This document shows positions 28,157 to 37,646 of a stretch of 64,000 bases of DNA, in pieces. The translations under genes were made by a program, and so were the position numbers. Position 1 is the stretch's first letter, and every line of letters begins with the position of its first letter. The stretch comes from Deltaproteobacteria bacterium (lineage in GTDB: Bacteria > Desulfobacterota > WTBG01 > CAIYCZ01 > CAIRTM01), in NCBI GenBank assembly GCA_024276465.1, contig JAJRXD010000034.1, positions 45,836-109,835 on the forward strand, written 5' to 3'. The notes below the pieces were generated by a model that did not search any database, was not told the DNA's origin, and saw only the letters and a program-made list of their open reading frames with translations.

Positions 28157-30160
28157 ATGTTTGATTATGTCTGGCTGATTCCAGTATTTCCAGCCATTGG
28201 CGTGTTAATAAACGGGTTTCTGGGAAAGAGAATCGAAAAGTTCAACAAGAGCATTGTCCACTGGGTTGCATGCGGAGCAGTTGGACTTTCCTTCCTGGTG
28301 ACCTGCATAATATTTTTCCAGATGCTGGGCCTTGAGCCGGAACACAGATTTTATGAATTCACCTGTTTTAACTGGATCAGCGGAGGTGTGCTGCAAACCT
28401 ATGTGGCTTACCAGATCGATCCGCTCTCAATGCTGATGTGCATGTTTGTTACTGGTGTCGGATTTTTGATTCATGTCTATTCAATCGGGTACATGGCACA
28501 TGATGAAGGCCGGTATTACCGCTTTTTTACATATCTCAACCTGTTCATGTTTTCCATGATTAACCTGATTCTGGCCAATAATTTTCTTCTCATGTTTCTT
28601 GGCTGGGAGGGTGTGGGCATGTGCTCTTATCTGCTGATCGGTTTCTGGTTCAGCGAAGAGGCAAATGCTGTTGCAGGGAAAAAGGCATTCATCACCAACC
28701 GGGTCGGGGATTTCTTTTTTATTGTCGGAATGCTGGTGCTGTTTTGCGGGCTGGGAGAACATGGTGTGTGGTCTTTTCAGTTTTCGCGGGTATTCCCCAA
28801 TGTTCATCTTCTTTCTCCTAATACTGTTACACTTGTCTGTCTTTTGTTTTTTGCCGGGTGCACTGCCAAGTCTGCCCAGATTCCCCTTTATATATGGCTT
28901 CCTGATGCCATGGCAGGACCCACGCCGGTCAGTGCGCTGATTCATGCAGCTACCATGGTAACATCAGGTGTATACATGGTTGCACGTTCAAACATCCTCT
29001 ACTCCCTCTCACCTTTTGCCATGGGGGTTGTTGCAGTTGTGGGAGCTCTGACAGCCCTGTTTGCCGCTTCAATCGGGCTTGCCCAGAATGACATTAAAAA
29101 AGTTTTAGCCTACTCCACTGTCAGCCAGCTTGGGTATATGTTTTTAGGGCTGGGAGTAGGAGCTTATGCAGCAGGCATGTTTCATGTGCTTACCCACTCC
29201 TTTTTTAAAGCCCTGCTCTTCATGGGAGCCGGAAGCGTCATTCATGCCATGAGTGGTGAGCAGGATATGCGTTTAATGGGGGGATTGAGGAAAAAAACCC
29301 CGATTACTTTTATTACCATGTTTATTGCAACACTTGCCATTGCAGGAATCCCCGGACTTTCAGGGTTTTTCAGCAAAGATGAAATTCTCTGGCAGGCTTA
29401 CAGCAGTCCACACGGTCATTTTCTTCTCTGGCTTACAGGTGCTGTGGCAGCAGGAATGACAGCTTTTTACATGTTCCGTCTGATTTTTATGACATTTTAC
29501 AATGAAAACCGTGCACCAGAGGATGTACAGCACCATATTCATGAATCTCCAAAAGCAATGACTGTGCCGCTGATGGTTCTTGCAGTCCTGTCGGTTATTG
29601 GAGGGTATTTAGGCGTGCCTCATGCACTTGGCGGAAGCAACCGCTTTCATAAATTTTTAGATCCTGTGATGGGTATGGGGCCGGATAAAATTTTTCAAAA
29701 GGCAGCAGGCGGGTCGCTCCATCATGTTGCGGAAGGTTCCCATGTTGCAGCCCATCATCCGTCTCTGTTTATGGAATACCTGCTTATGGCTGTCTCAGTG
29801 GCCATTGCCCTGATCGGTATTTATATAGCCTATGTAATGTATGTAAAGAAAAGGGATCTGCCGGAAAAACTTGCTGAAAAATTCCGCCTGTTGCACCGCA
29901 TGCTGTTTAACAAATGGTATGTGGATGAGCTGTACACCCTGGTCATAATTCGTCCGTTTCACGGAATAAGTAATTTTTTCTGGAAAATTATAGATGTGAT
30001 TATGATTGACGGAATGGTCAATGGTGTTGCAAGGGTCGTAGGATGGGGAAGCTCTGTATTGCGCCTTATACAGTCAGGGTATGTTCAGTGCTATGCTGTT
30101 TCGATAATTTTTGGAACAGTTGCTTTGCTGGTTTATTATTTCTTAAAGATTGCTGGTTAA
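28157..30160 (+). CDS. nuoL: complex I subunit L (antiporter-like)
   Basis: 667 residues. The proton-pumping, antiporter-like subunit with the long lateral helix at its C-terminus. ATG 28157 is preferred over TTG 28151 because AGGAG lies six bases upstream. Conserved lysine/glutamate helices are seen in FLGWEGVGMCSYLLIGFW, IPLYIWLPDAMAGPTPVSALIHAATMVTSGVYM and HVLTHSFFKALLFMGAGSVIH. Confidence 0.97.
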   Translation: MFDYVWLIPVFPAIGVLINGFLGKRIEKFNKSIVHWVACGAVGLSFLVTCIIFFQMLGLEPEHRFYEFTCFNWISGGVLQTYVAYQIDPLSMLMCMFVTGVGFLIHVYSIGYMAHDEGRYYRFFTYLNLFMFSMINLILANNFLLMFLGWEGVGMCSYLLIGFWFSEEANAVAGKKAFITNRVGDFFFIVGMLVLFCGLGEHGVWSFQFSRVFPNVHLLSPNTVTLVCLLFFAGCTAKSAQIPLYIWLPDAMAGPTPVSALIHAATMVTSGVYMVARSNILYSLSPFAMGVVAVVGALTALFAASIGLAQNDIKKVLAYSTVSQLGYMFLGLGVGAYAAGMFHVLTHSFFKALLFMGAGSVIHAMSGEQDMRLMGGLRKKTPITFITMFIATLAIAGIPGLSGFFSKDEILWQAYSSPHGHFLLWLTGAVAAGMTAFYMFRLIFMTFYNENRAPEDVQHHIHESPKAMTVPLMVLAVLSVIGGYLGVPHALGGSNRFHKFLDPVMGMGPDKIFQKAAGGSLHHVAEGSHVAAHHPSLFMEYLLMAVSVAIALIGIYIAYVMYVKKRDLPEKLAEKFRLLHRMLFNKWYVDELYTLVIIRPFHGISNFFWKIIDVIMIDGMVNGVARVVGWGSSVLRLIQSGYVQCYAVSIIFGTVALLVYYFLKIAG

Positions 30161-30204
30161 TTAAATATGGAGAATAGAAAAATGAGGGCAGGGAGATAAA
30201 GTAG

Positions 30205-31806
30205 ATGAACCAGTTGGATTTTCCGATTATCAGTTTAGTGACCTTCTTTCCCCTGGTCGGAGCGATTACAGTGATGCTCATCTCAAAGGAGCGCAAAGAT
30301 GCTCTCAGGACTGCTGCCCTGGTTGTTTCTCTGATTGAGTTCATCATTTCGCTTCCGGTGCTGATATACTTCAAGTCCGGCACACACGGGATGCAGTTTG
30401 TAGAAAATGTTCCATGGGTAAAAAGCCTTGGCATAAGCTATTTTATGGGAATTGACGGCATCAGCCTCTGGATAGTCATCCTGACTACTTTCCTTACCCC
30501 TGTCTGTATACTCAGTTCCTGGAACTATATCCAGAAATGGGTAAAGGAATACATGGTTTGCATGCTGCTTCTGGAAACCGCCATGTTAGGCGCACTGGTT
30601 TCGCTTGATCTTGTTCTGTTCTATGTTTTCTGGGAGCTTATGCTGATTCCGATGTATATGCTGATTGGAGTATGGGGGGGGCCAAGAAGGATATATGCTG
30701 CCCTGAAGTTTTTCCTTTATACTGCAGCGGGCAGCGTGTTCATGCTGCTGGCCATAATTTTCCTGTATTACTATAACCACAAGGTAACAGGCGTATATAC
30801 TTTTAATCTTTTGGAGCTGTACAACCTGAACATTCCAGTTTCTGTTCAGTTCTGGCTCTGTGTGGCTTTTTTTCTTTCATTTGCCATCAAGGTTCCCATG
30901 TTTCCTCTGCATACATGGCTGCCCGATGCACATGTGGAAGCCCCGACAGCAGGCAGTGTCATCCTTGCCGGTGTATTGCTGAAAATGGGAACTTACGGTT
31001 TTTTGAGGTTTGCCATACCTCTTTTTCCATATGCAACACATCAGTTCACACCTGTGATCGCAGCTCTTTCAGTTATTGGCATTATCTACGGGGCCATGGT
31101 TGCCATGGTGCAGCCTGACATAAAAAAGCTGGTTGCCTATTCAAGTGTCAGCCACCTGGGGTATGTCATGCTTGGTATTTTTGCTTTTAACATACAGGGA
31201 ATTGAAGGCGGGCTTTACCAGATGCTCAACCACGGGATAAGCACAGGTGCCCTGTTTTTGCTTGTGGGCATGCTGTATGAGCGCAGGCATACCCGCCTTA
31301 TAAAGGACTTTGGCGGTATCGCAAAGGTAATGCCGGTGTTTGCCACTTTTTTCATGATCATTACCCTGTCATCTGTGGCAGTGCCCGGAACCAACGGGTT
31401 TGTCGGAGAATTCATGATTCTTGTGGGTGCTTTCCGCAGCTATCCTGTCTTTGCTGTGATTGCTGTGTCCGGTGCAATCCTTGGGGCAATGTACATGCTG
31501 TGGATGTATCAGCGTGTGATGTTCTGTCCCCTGGACAAGCCTGAAAACCAGAAGCTGAAAGATATAAATGCAAGAGAAATTATCACACTGCTGCCCCTGG
31601 TGATTCTGGTTTTTGTCATGGGCTTTTTCCCGGGGCTTTTTCTGCGAAAGATGGATGCCACTGTGGAACATTTTTTAGAGAACTATAACAAGCGCTACGA
31701 GATGTATGCTCAGCAGGAAACAGCTGAACAGCTGGAAGCTAAAATTGCAGCTGTTGTTTCAGAGAGAAGTGAAGCTCCCCGCCTACAAGGCGGGGCTTCC
31801 CGGTAA
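30205..31806 (+). CDS. nuoM: complex I subunit M (antiporter-like)
   Basis: 533 residues; second antiporter-like proton pump. [33 protein letters not shown] and [13 protein letters not shown] are typical. The final ~12 residues ([11 protein letters not shown]) are encoded by a palindromic repeat at 31771-31798 and are unlikely to be ancestral. Confidence 0.97.
   Translation: MNQLDFPIISLVTFFPLVGAITVMLISKERKDALRTAALVVSLIEFIISLPVLIYFKSGTHGMQFVENVPWVKSLGISYFMGIDGISLWIVILTTFLTPVCILSSWNYIQKWVKEYMVCMLLLETAMLGALVSLDLVLFYVFWELMLIPMYMLIGVWGGPRRIYAALKFFLYTAAGSVFMLLAIIFLYYYNHKVTGVYTFNLLELYNLNIPVSVQFWLCVAFFLSFAIKVPMFPLHTWLPDAHVEAPTAGSVILAGVLLKMGTYGFLRFAIPLFPYATHQFTPVIAALSVIGIIYGAMVAMVQPDIKKLVAYSSVSHLGYVMLGIFAFNIQGIEGGLYQMLNHGISTGALFLLVGMLYERRHTRLIKDFGGIAKVMPVFATFFMIITLSSVAVPGTNGFVGEFMILVGAFRSYPVFAVIAVSGAILGAMYMLWMYQRVMFCPLDKPENQKLKDINAREIITLLPLVILVFVMGFFPGLFLRKMDATVEHFLENYNKRYEMYAQQETAEQLEAKIAAVVSERSEAPRLQGGASR
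31771..31798. repeat. REP-like hairpin forming the end of nuoM
   Basis: GAAGCTCCCCGCCT (31771-31784) against AGGCGGGGCTTC (31787-31798) with a bulged T and a 2-3 base loop. It is translated as the last codons of nuoM. It could act as a transcript-stabilising stem inside the operon; there is no T-tract to make it a terminator. Confidence 0.65.
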
Positions 31807-31827
31807 ATAATATTTATATTTTGATCT

Positions 31828-31882
31828 GTGCCGCTTTTCCCCGCTTATCCCGAAAGCATTCGGGACGGGGCTTGTGCGGCAC
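31828..31882. repeat. long hairpin between nuoM and nuoN
   Basis: GTGCCGC/GCGGCAC outside, CCCCG/CGGGG in the middle, TCCCGAA/TTCGGGA at the tip (31828-31882). It is GC rich and lacks a following T-run. Possibly a dispersed repeat or partial attenuator before nuoN. Confidence 0.6.
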
Positions 31883-31925
31883 GTTCCGGTCAACAATTGA
31901 TAATGGATGAGAGTGGAGGAAATTA

Positions 31926-33395
31926 ATGGACATGCTGGAATTTGTAGTCCCTGAGCTGGATTTCAGAGCAATCCTGCCCCAGATAATCCTTGCAATTACA
32001 GCACTGACTGTTCTGCTAACAGGTGTCTTTTCCCGCGAAAAAAAAGGCCCTGCCATTGGATTTCTGTCACTGGCAGGTGTGGCCCTGTCATTTTCAGCTG
32101 TAGTCTTTTCAGGGTCCCAGACAGTGTCTTCCTTCAGCGGCATGCTGACAAATGACAGCTTTGCCCGTTTTATCTCCATGATAGTTTGTGTGGTTGCATT
32201 ATTGACAATTCTCATCTCGATTAATTACCGTAAGATTTCCCCTGCCATTAACAGTGGAGAATATTACTGCCTTTTGCTGTTTGCTGCACTTGGAATGATG
32301 TTCATGGGCTCTGCCGGCAACCTGCTCATGGTATTTGTTGCACTGGAAACCATGTCCATTTCAATTTATGCTCTGGCAGGCTTTCAGAAACAGAGGGAAA
32401 AGTCCATTGAATCAGCCTTGAAATATTTTCTTCTTGGTGCTTTTGCATCAGGGTTCCTTCTTTACGGGTTTGCCCTGGTTTACGGGGCAACAGGGACAAT
32501 GGATATTGTAAAAATAGGCAGGTTTTTAAATGATCATCCCTTGGTTGTTCACAGTCCCCTGCTGTTAGGCGGTGTGGCCCTCATGACAGTTGGTTTTGGC
32601 TTCAAGGTAGCCATGTTTCCTTTTCATATGTGGACTCCGGATGTTTATGAAGGTGCCCCGACCTCTGTAACAGCTTTTATGGCCACAGGGGTAAAGGCAG
32701 CAGCTTTTGCCGCTCTGATCAGGGTTTTTTATGTGGCATTAGGGTCTTTGCAGGTTGATATGACCCAGATTATGTGGGTGATTGCACTGCTGACCATGAC
32801 AGTGGGCAATGTAGTTGCTATTGCCCAGTCCAACATAAAAAGAATGCTGGCTTATTCAAGCATTGCCCATGCAGGGTATCTTCTTGTGGGTTTTGTTGCA
32901 GGGGGCGAACTTGCCATATCAGGCATGCTTTTTTATCTGCTTGGTTATGCCTTTATGAACCTTGGTGCATTCGGGGTTATTGCTCTTCTGGCTAAAAAAG
33001 ATGGAGAATATACAGAGCTGTCGGATTTTGCCGGGTTAGGCTTTAAGTATCCTGCAATGGGCCTAGTTATGGCTGTGTTCATGTTTTCCATGGCAGGCAT
33101 TCCCCCAACAGCTGGTTTCATGGGTAAATTTTATATTTTTACAGCTGCAATTAACTCAGGGTTTATATGGCTTGCCATTTTCGGTGTTATAAACAGTGTT
33201 ATATCAATCTATTACTACCTGCGGGTTATTGTCACAATGTATTTTAAAGAACCTGAGCAGGATATTGTCATGCTTACCCCAACAGGTGCTATTATTCTTG
33301 CCCTTGTCATTGCTGCTGCTGGTGTTCTGTTTATGGGAATACTGCCCTCCTCTGTTCTGGATATAGCCCGGAACTCCACCACGCTGATCATGTAG
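31926..33395 (+). CDS. nuoN: complex I subunit N (antiporter-like)
   Basis: 489 residues; third antiporter-like pump and last gene of the operon. KVAMFPFHMWTPDVYEGAPTSVTAFMATGVKAAAFAAL and YSSIAHAGYLLVG are diagnostic. GTGGAGG precedes ATG at 31926. Confidence 0.97.
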   Translation: MDMLEFVVPELDFRAILPQIILAITALTVLLTGVFSREKKGPAIGFLSLAGVALSFSAVVFSGSQTVSSFSGMLTNDSFARFISMIVCVVALLTILISINYRKISPAINSGEYYCLLLFAALGMMFMGSAGNLLMVFVALETMSISIYALAGFQKQREKSIESALKYFLLGAFASGFLLYGFALVYGATGTMDIVKIGRFLNDHPLVVHSPLLLGGVALMTVGFGFKVAMFPFHMWTPDVYEGAPTSVTAFMATGVKAAAFAALIRVFYVALGSLQVDMTQIMWVIALLTMTVGNVVAIAQSNIKRMLAYSSIAHAGYLLVGFVAGGELAISGMLFYLLGYAFMNLGAFGVIALLAKKDGEYTELSDFAGLGFKYPAMGLVMAVFMFSMAGIPPTAGFMGKFYIFTAAINSGFIWLAIFGVINSVISIYYYLRVIVTMYFKEPEQDIVMLTPTGAIILALVIAAAGVLFMGILPSSVLDIARNSTTLIM

Positions 33396-33480
33396 CAGCA
33401 CTTTCTAACCGTTCCATCCATTCGAGGAAGAAAAAGCAGCCTGTGGGGCTGTTGAAAAACCCCTATCTGTCCCGAGTGCA

Positions 33481-33730
33481 TTCCGGGGACAGGATACTTA
33501 ATTATTGATACAGGTTGTAAGGGAGACAGAGAAATATGCTTGGAACAGTGCCAATGCGTATGAGAAAAAAGTTATACAAAGTTATGAACGAACAGGGAGG
33601 CCGTTGGGATCTGAGGCACTTGTAGGAGAGCCTGAAACAATATTGAACGGAGTTTTACGCAAACAAAAGCCCGGCCCCCTTCCAAAAATGGCCAAAAACA
33701 ACACATAATTAAGTATCCTGTCCCCCGGAA
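33481..33730. mobile_element. relic REP/RAYT unit flanked by inverted repeats
   Basis: The sequence TTCCGGGGACAGGATACTTAATT at 33481-33503 (23 bases, given here as TTCCGGGGAC plus AGGATACTTAATT) recurs inverted at 33707-33730, with one extra base. Between them is only the C-terminal part of a REP-associated tyrosine transposase. The rest of the gap 33396-33846 shows no gene. Confidence 0.75.
33505..33708 (+). pseudogene. C-terminal fragment of a REP-associated (Y1) transposase
   Basis: About 67 codons. The segment ERTGRPLGSEALVGEPETIL followed by VLRKQKPGPLPK is the characteristic tail of TnpA-REP/RAYT proteins. The HUH motif and catalytic Tyr region are lost, so it cannot be active. There is no proper start (a TTG lies near the left inverted repeat). 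Confidence 0.75.
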
Positions 33731-33846
33731 CCCCCCGGAACCAGATGATCTCCCGCGCTTTGCATCTGGACATTTTTGAACAGACCCGTTAAAATGCCTT
33801 TTCTGACATTTCCAGTGTCCCCACATTTCCCTGAAACAGGACTTAA

Positions 33847-35013
33847 ATGAAAGCAATTGAAGAATTTATAAAAAAAGAATCTACAAGTGGCATTTTGTTA
33901 ATATTTGCAACTGTTTTAGCGCTTGTTTTAAGCAATACAGCAATGTCCCCACTGTACACGTCATTTTTGCGCACACCTGTAGAAATACGAGTTGGTGCAT
34001 TGCATCTTGATAAGTCACTTTATCTTTGGGTGAATGATGGCCTGATGGCTGTTTTCTTTTTGTTGATTGGCCTGGAAGTGAAGAGAGAAATACTGGAAGG
34101 CCATCTGTCATCTTTAAGCCAAATCGCATTACCTGGAATAGCTGCTGTTGGTGGAATGGTTGTTCCGGCAGGAATCTATTTAATCTTCAGCAAAAATAAT
34201 CCGGTTGCTGTTAATGGGTGGGCAATACCAACAGCAACCGATATTGCTTTTGCATTAGGCATTCTTTCTCTGTTAGGCAATCGAGTTCCCATTTCACTTA
34301 AAATATTTTTAATGGCATTAGCCATTATTGATGATTTAGGAGCAATAGTAATTATTGCCATTTTTTATACAACCAAGCTGTCCACAGTATCTATTACTGT
34401 TGCAATTATTTCTTTGGCTGTTTTAATCGTTCTTAATATCTGTGGCATCTCGAAAAAAGCAGCTTATTTTATTGTCGGAACGATATTATGGATAAGTGTT
34501 CTTAAATCCGGAGTCCATGCAACACTGGCAGGGGTAGCATTGGCATTTTCGATTCCATTGAATGCAAAAGATGAAAACAAGCAACCAGTCTCACCCCTTA
34601 AAGAGATAGAGCATAATCTTCATTTTTGGGTTGCATTTTTCGTTCTCCCGCTATTTGCATTCGTGAATGCAGGTGTAAATATTACCGAAATATCTTTTAA
34701 CAAAATGGCTGGCCCTGTTCCGGCCGGTATTATGCTCGGGTTGTTTATTGGTAAGCAGGCTGGTGTTTTTGGATTCAGCTGGTTTGCAATAAAACTTAAA
34801 CTGGCAGAAATCCCAAAAGACAGTAACTGGATGCAACTTTACGGGGTGTCAGTATTAACAGGTATTGGATTTACCATGAGTTTATTTATAGCCTCATTAG
34901 CATTTGAAGATGACACTATTTTTAAATACACAGATAAATTAGCAATAATTGCAGGGTCATTTGTGTCGGGAATTGTTGGTTATATGGTTCTGAAAACAGG
35001 CAAAACCACCTGA
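33847..35013 (+). CDS. nhaA: Na+/H+ antiporter NhaA
   Basis: 388 residues, about twelve helices, extruding Na+ in exchange for protons at the inner membrane. The ion-binding AspAsp pair is in LAIIDDLGAIVIIAIFYT and the discontinuous-helix segments WAIPTATDIAFALG and GVSVLTGIGFTMSLFI are intact. Base composition is more AT-rich than the nuo genes beside it, and it stands between a transposase relic and an exosortase locus, so recent acquisition is possible. In a complex I-driven anaerobe it would tie sodium and proton gradients. Confidence 0.96.
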   Translation: MKAIEEFIKKESTSGILLIFATVLALVLSNTAMSPLYTSFLRTPVEIRVGALHLDKSLYLWVNDGLMAVFFLLIGLEVKREILEGHLSSLSQIALPGIAAVGGMVVPAGIYLIFSKNNPVAVNGWAIPTATDIAFALGILSLLGNRVPISLKIFLMALAIIDDLGAIVIIAIFYTTKLSTVSITVAIISLAVLIVLNICGISKKAAYFIVGTILWISVLKSGVHATLAGVALAFSIPLNAKDENKQPVSPLKEIEHNLHFWVAFFVLPLFAFVNAGVNITEISFNKMAGPVPAGIMLGLFIGKQAGVFGFSWFAIKLKLAEIPKDSNWMQLYGVSVLTGIGFTMSLFIASLAFEDDTIFKYTDKLAIIAGSFVSGIVGYMVLKTGKTT

Positions 35014-35111
35014 TGGATGGGATGCTGAGATAATGGCGCTGGGGCAGGACCAGGCTGAGTAACTGAATTAGCAGTACAATAGTTCAGACACCCCCTGCTG
35101 CAAAATCCGGG

Positions 35112-35684
35112 TTAAAACAGATTTCTTATCCAGTCCCCCCCGTATGATTTTTTATAATAGCTTACCACACCGACCCAGATCCCCACTGCCACTGGAAACA
35201 GAAGTACGTTTTTGAAAAAATGGTTTAACCATAAAAACATCATAGCTTTTGCAGGAGTATAGGAAATTATCCGGTCAATTTTCATTCCCCTTTGAAGTAA
35301 AAGCGGATAATTTTCATAAATATCCGCATGGGTTATTATAAACGATAACAACAGCTGAAAAAAAAACAATATCACGAGCCCTGTTAATATCATTTTGATT
35401 CTGTTCAATAAACCAACACCCGATGAAGAAAGAATCAGAGGAATGGTGATGAAAATACTGAGAACAATCGCAATCATATTAAAATGACAGGTGGCCTTAC
35501 CTCCAAACCGGCAGACTAATTCACCATTTATTATTTTCGGATCAGTAAAGGGCAGAAGGCCGAAAATCTGGTTGGCTTTTACCATAATAAAACCAAAGGC
35601 TGTTTCATAATAAGAGTGTATAAAGAACCATAAAATGAAAGTGGCGAAATTGAAAAGAATGAACCTGGCAAGAAATTTTAACAT
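35112..35684 (-). CDS. exosortase H-associated membrane protein
   Basis: 190 residues from ATG 35684, one base after the xrtH stop (TAGTATG), so translation is coupled. At least four hydrophobic segments (about 5-25, 75-95, 105-130, 155-180), no recognised catalytic motif; a periplasmic loop holds two Cys (LVCRFGGKATCHF). A longer frame continues upstream within xrtH but lacks support. Partner role in the exosortase H system is inferred from position. Confidence 0.7.
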   Translation of the reverse strand: MLKFLARFILFNFATFILWFFIHSYYETAFGFIMVKANQIFGLLPFTDPKIINGELVCRFGGKATCHFNMIAIVLSIFITIPLILSSSGVGLLNRIKMILTGLVILFFFQLLLSFIITHADIYENYPLLLQRGMKIDRIISYTPAKAMMFLWLNHFFKNVLLFPVAVGIWVGVVSYYKKSYGGDWIRNLF

Positions 35685-35685
35685 A

Positions 35686-36276
35686 CTATTGGGCAGGGAC
35701 ACTCCTGACACACTTTCCGACCCAGAATAACCAGAAAATGGCCACCATGACAATAAAAACACTCTGAGCAACATAAATATGTGTCTCCTCAAAATACTGC
35801 AGGTTATATACACCTGTCAGAAAAAGAAGGGCTATGCGTATAAGATTTAACAGATAGATTAAAGCAGCACCCAGAACGCACCCGGTCAATTTCTCTTTTA
35901 TCAAAGCGGGAAAGGATATGACAGCAGAGAGGAATAGAAAAATTTCAAAAATGGCGTTACAGTTTGTTACAATTTTTACTGCAAAGCCTGACCCGCTAAT
36001 TGTTATACCACTGACATATACCTTTAGTCCCAATATTTTCAGAATCCAGGCGACCTGAGAGGCAATAAGCATTGTAGCCGGAAAAATAATAATTTGCTTA
36101 ACCGGTTCCAAAGATAAAAACAGGGTGCCGGTAACAAGCAAAGCCAGGAAGAGAAAACAGAACCGGGTAATGGGATGTCTAAAAGAGAGGAGTGGGTTTA
36201 ACCTCTGTTTTAAGGAAATTTTCTCAACTTTTTCTGATTTAGCAAGTCTTCGTTGATGAGTGGATTTCTTTCCCAT
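35686..36276 (-). CDS. xrtH: exosortase H (IPTL/VPTL-CTERM sorting transpeptidase)
   Basis: 196-residue polytopic membrane protein of the exosortase/archaeosortase family. The proposed catalytic triad is visible: Cys106 in TNCNAIFEI, Arg147 in NLIRIALLF and His166 in EETHIYVAQ. About six helices follow a basic N-terminal tail (KKSTHQRRLAKSEK). The short form without EpsI domain and the neighbouring VPTLSEWG protein identify the XrtH class. Exosortases cleave at C-terminal signals and are thought to transfer the substrate to a surface acceptor. It starts 28 bases after the substrate gene. Confidence 0.88.
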   Translation of the reverse strand: MGKKSTHQRRLAKSEKVEKISLKQRLNPLLSFRHPITRFCFLFLALLVTGTLFLSLEPVKQIIIFPATMLIASQVAWILKILGLKVYVSGITISGSGFAVKIVTNCNAIFEIFLFLSAVISFPALIKEKLTGCVLGAALIYLLNLIRIALLFLTGVYNLQYFEETHIYVAQSVFIVMVAIFWLFWVGKCVRSVPAQ

Positions 36277-36304
36277 GACAGTTCATGAACCATGATGCTA
36301 TTGT

Positions 36305-37264
36305 TTATGTTATTGCCCTGCGCTTGCAAACAACAGCAATTGTTCCTGCAGCCAGCAAAAGAAGTACCAGAACAATCATGCCCCATTCCGACAAGGTGGG
36401 GACAGCTGCTGCAGATTGTGGCGGATAAACACCGTGAAATCCACAATTTATGGATTGCCATAAGGTTTTGACCATGCTGTAAGCTGGTGTTAGGCCTGGA
36501 CAGCTGTTGCAGGGTGTGGCCTGAAGTCCCGGGTAAAAATTACTGCTTGCACCAACCGTCACATCAGATGCACCATCACAATCGTGGTCCACCGAAACTC
36601 CGCCTGAAGTGGTAATCACGTTGTAGCCATGACTGTCGTACAGCCAGTGACCGTCTGTGACAGTATATGTTGTTGTGTCCGGGCCCCAGCCATAATCCCA
36701 GACAATTTGGTTGTGCGGCGGGTCCACCCTGGTGAATATAAACTTTGGAATTACGGGTAGTACGGCTGAAAAACTGCCGCCGCTGTCGCAATCTTTATTA
36801 ATAGTCATGGAACCTGTTCCCTGGGAAACAGTGCTCGATAAGCACATCTGAACATCCCAGTTCTCCGGGTTTTGTCCGCCATTATAAGTTACTACGATAG
36901 GGGTGCTGCTCACCAAACTTAGTGCCACTATTTCTATGGTCACTGTATCAGAAGAGGGGCACTGGGGGAGTACTGCATCGCCCGCCCGTTCTACAATCGT
37001 ATCAGCAGAGCCCAGTTGAGGACTCAATGGCAGGCCTTCGAAATCTACCGAACCAGTAAAGGGATCTGAGCCGGGTTCGAAAAAGTCTGGCGGGATCGCA
37101 GGGCAGTCAATCCCGCCACCAAAATCATGTCTGGCATCACCTGGCAGTGTTACCCAGAGATCGACCCCAGCCAGGACATTTTGAGCCAATGCCGCAGAGT
37201 TATACAAAAGTGGTAGCAGTATGGCTGCTGTTACAATGAGTACAAATTTTTTCCTTTCTTTCAT
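36305..37264 (-). CDS. secreted IPTL-CTERM (VPTLSEWG) protein, exosortase H substrate
   Basis: 319 residues. Sec signal peptide at 1-27 (basic KERKK, hydrophobic core, ALA-Q cleavage). C terminus at 288-319 is a textbook tripartite sorting signal: VPTLSEWG, a hydrophobic helix, then the basic tail CKRR. The middle is low in Lys, rich in Gly, Ser, Thr, Asp and contains about ten Cys, consistent with a disulfide-bonded extracellular protein; no domain is recognised. Located directly upstream of xrtH in the same operon. Confidence 0.88.
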   Translation of the reverse strand: MKERKKFVLIVTAAILLPLLYNSAALAQNVLAGVDLWVTLPGDARHDFGGGIDCPAIPPDFFEPGSDPFTGSVDFEGLPLSPQLGSADTIVERAGDAVLPQCPSSDTVTIEIVALSLVSSTPIVVTYNGGQNPENWDVQMCLSSTVSQGTGSMTINKDCDSGGSFSAVLPVIPKFIFTRVDPPHNQIVWDYGWGPDTTTYTVTDGHWLYDSHGYNVITTSGGVSVDHDCDGASDVTVGASSNFYPGLQATPCNSCPGLTPAYSMVKTLWQSINCGFHGVYPPQSAAAVPTLSEWGMIVLVLLLLAAGTIAVVCKRRAIT

Positions 37265-37296
37265 TTTATTTTTCCTTTCTATCTATGAAATAAAAA

Positions 37297-37331
37297 ACCG
37301 CCTTTTGGTATTCTTTCAACCTAAAGGCGGT
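37297..37331 (-). terminator. intrinsic terminator-like hairpin in the leader of the exosortase substrate
   Basis: On the minus strand ACCGCCTTT pairs with AAAGGCGGT and is followed at once by TTTTTT. It lies about 33-67 bases upstream of the substrate ATG (37264), in the same direction. That position suggests either attenuation of the exosortase operon or the end of an upstream short RNA. A further inverted pair TACTTA/TAAGTA (37391-37421) lies upstream. No known riboswitch class is recognised in 37332-37646. Confidence 0.6.
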
Positions 37332-37574
37332 ATCTTCAACAAAATAAATATTCAGAACTTTTGTCCTGTTTCCCCCCACCATTTTTGTCCCCCAACTCAA
37401 TACTTAGTATGATTTCCCTGCATATTAAGTATAATCAGCACTCTTTGTAAAAATTAAATAAAACTATCTAATTAACACCATTTTCATAAATCAAAACTTT
37501 ATATCATATTAAAAATCAAATGTCAAGTTATTTCCTCGTATTTTTGTCCATATTAGGTTAATTACATACTGCTT

Positions 37575-37635
37575 AAATTGGGGACGGGTTCACGTTAAAA
37601 CAGGACAGGAGACAATATGAACCTGTCCCCAATTT
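37575..37635. repeat. REP-like inverted repeat (GGGGAC…GTCCCC)
   Basis: AAATTGGGGACGGGTTCA at 37575-37592 against TGAACCTGTCCCCAATTT at 37618-37635, one mismatch in 18. Such GGGGACAGG palindromes are typical of RAYT-associated repeats, like those bounding 33481-33730. It lies downstream of the histidine kinase stop and upstream of the exosortase operon. Confidence 0.6.
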
Positions 37636-37646
37636 GACACATGCTT

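Noticed and set aside
35112..35813. Longer 233-residue version of the exosortase H partner
   Set aside because: It would overlap xrtH by over 120 bases; the ATG at 35684, one base after the xrtH stop, fits operon structure better.
37332..37646. Cyclic-di-GMP or other known riboswitch upstream of the exosortase operon
   Set aside because: No consensus core of any class I know could be matched; only a terminator-like hairpin is supported.
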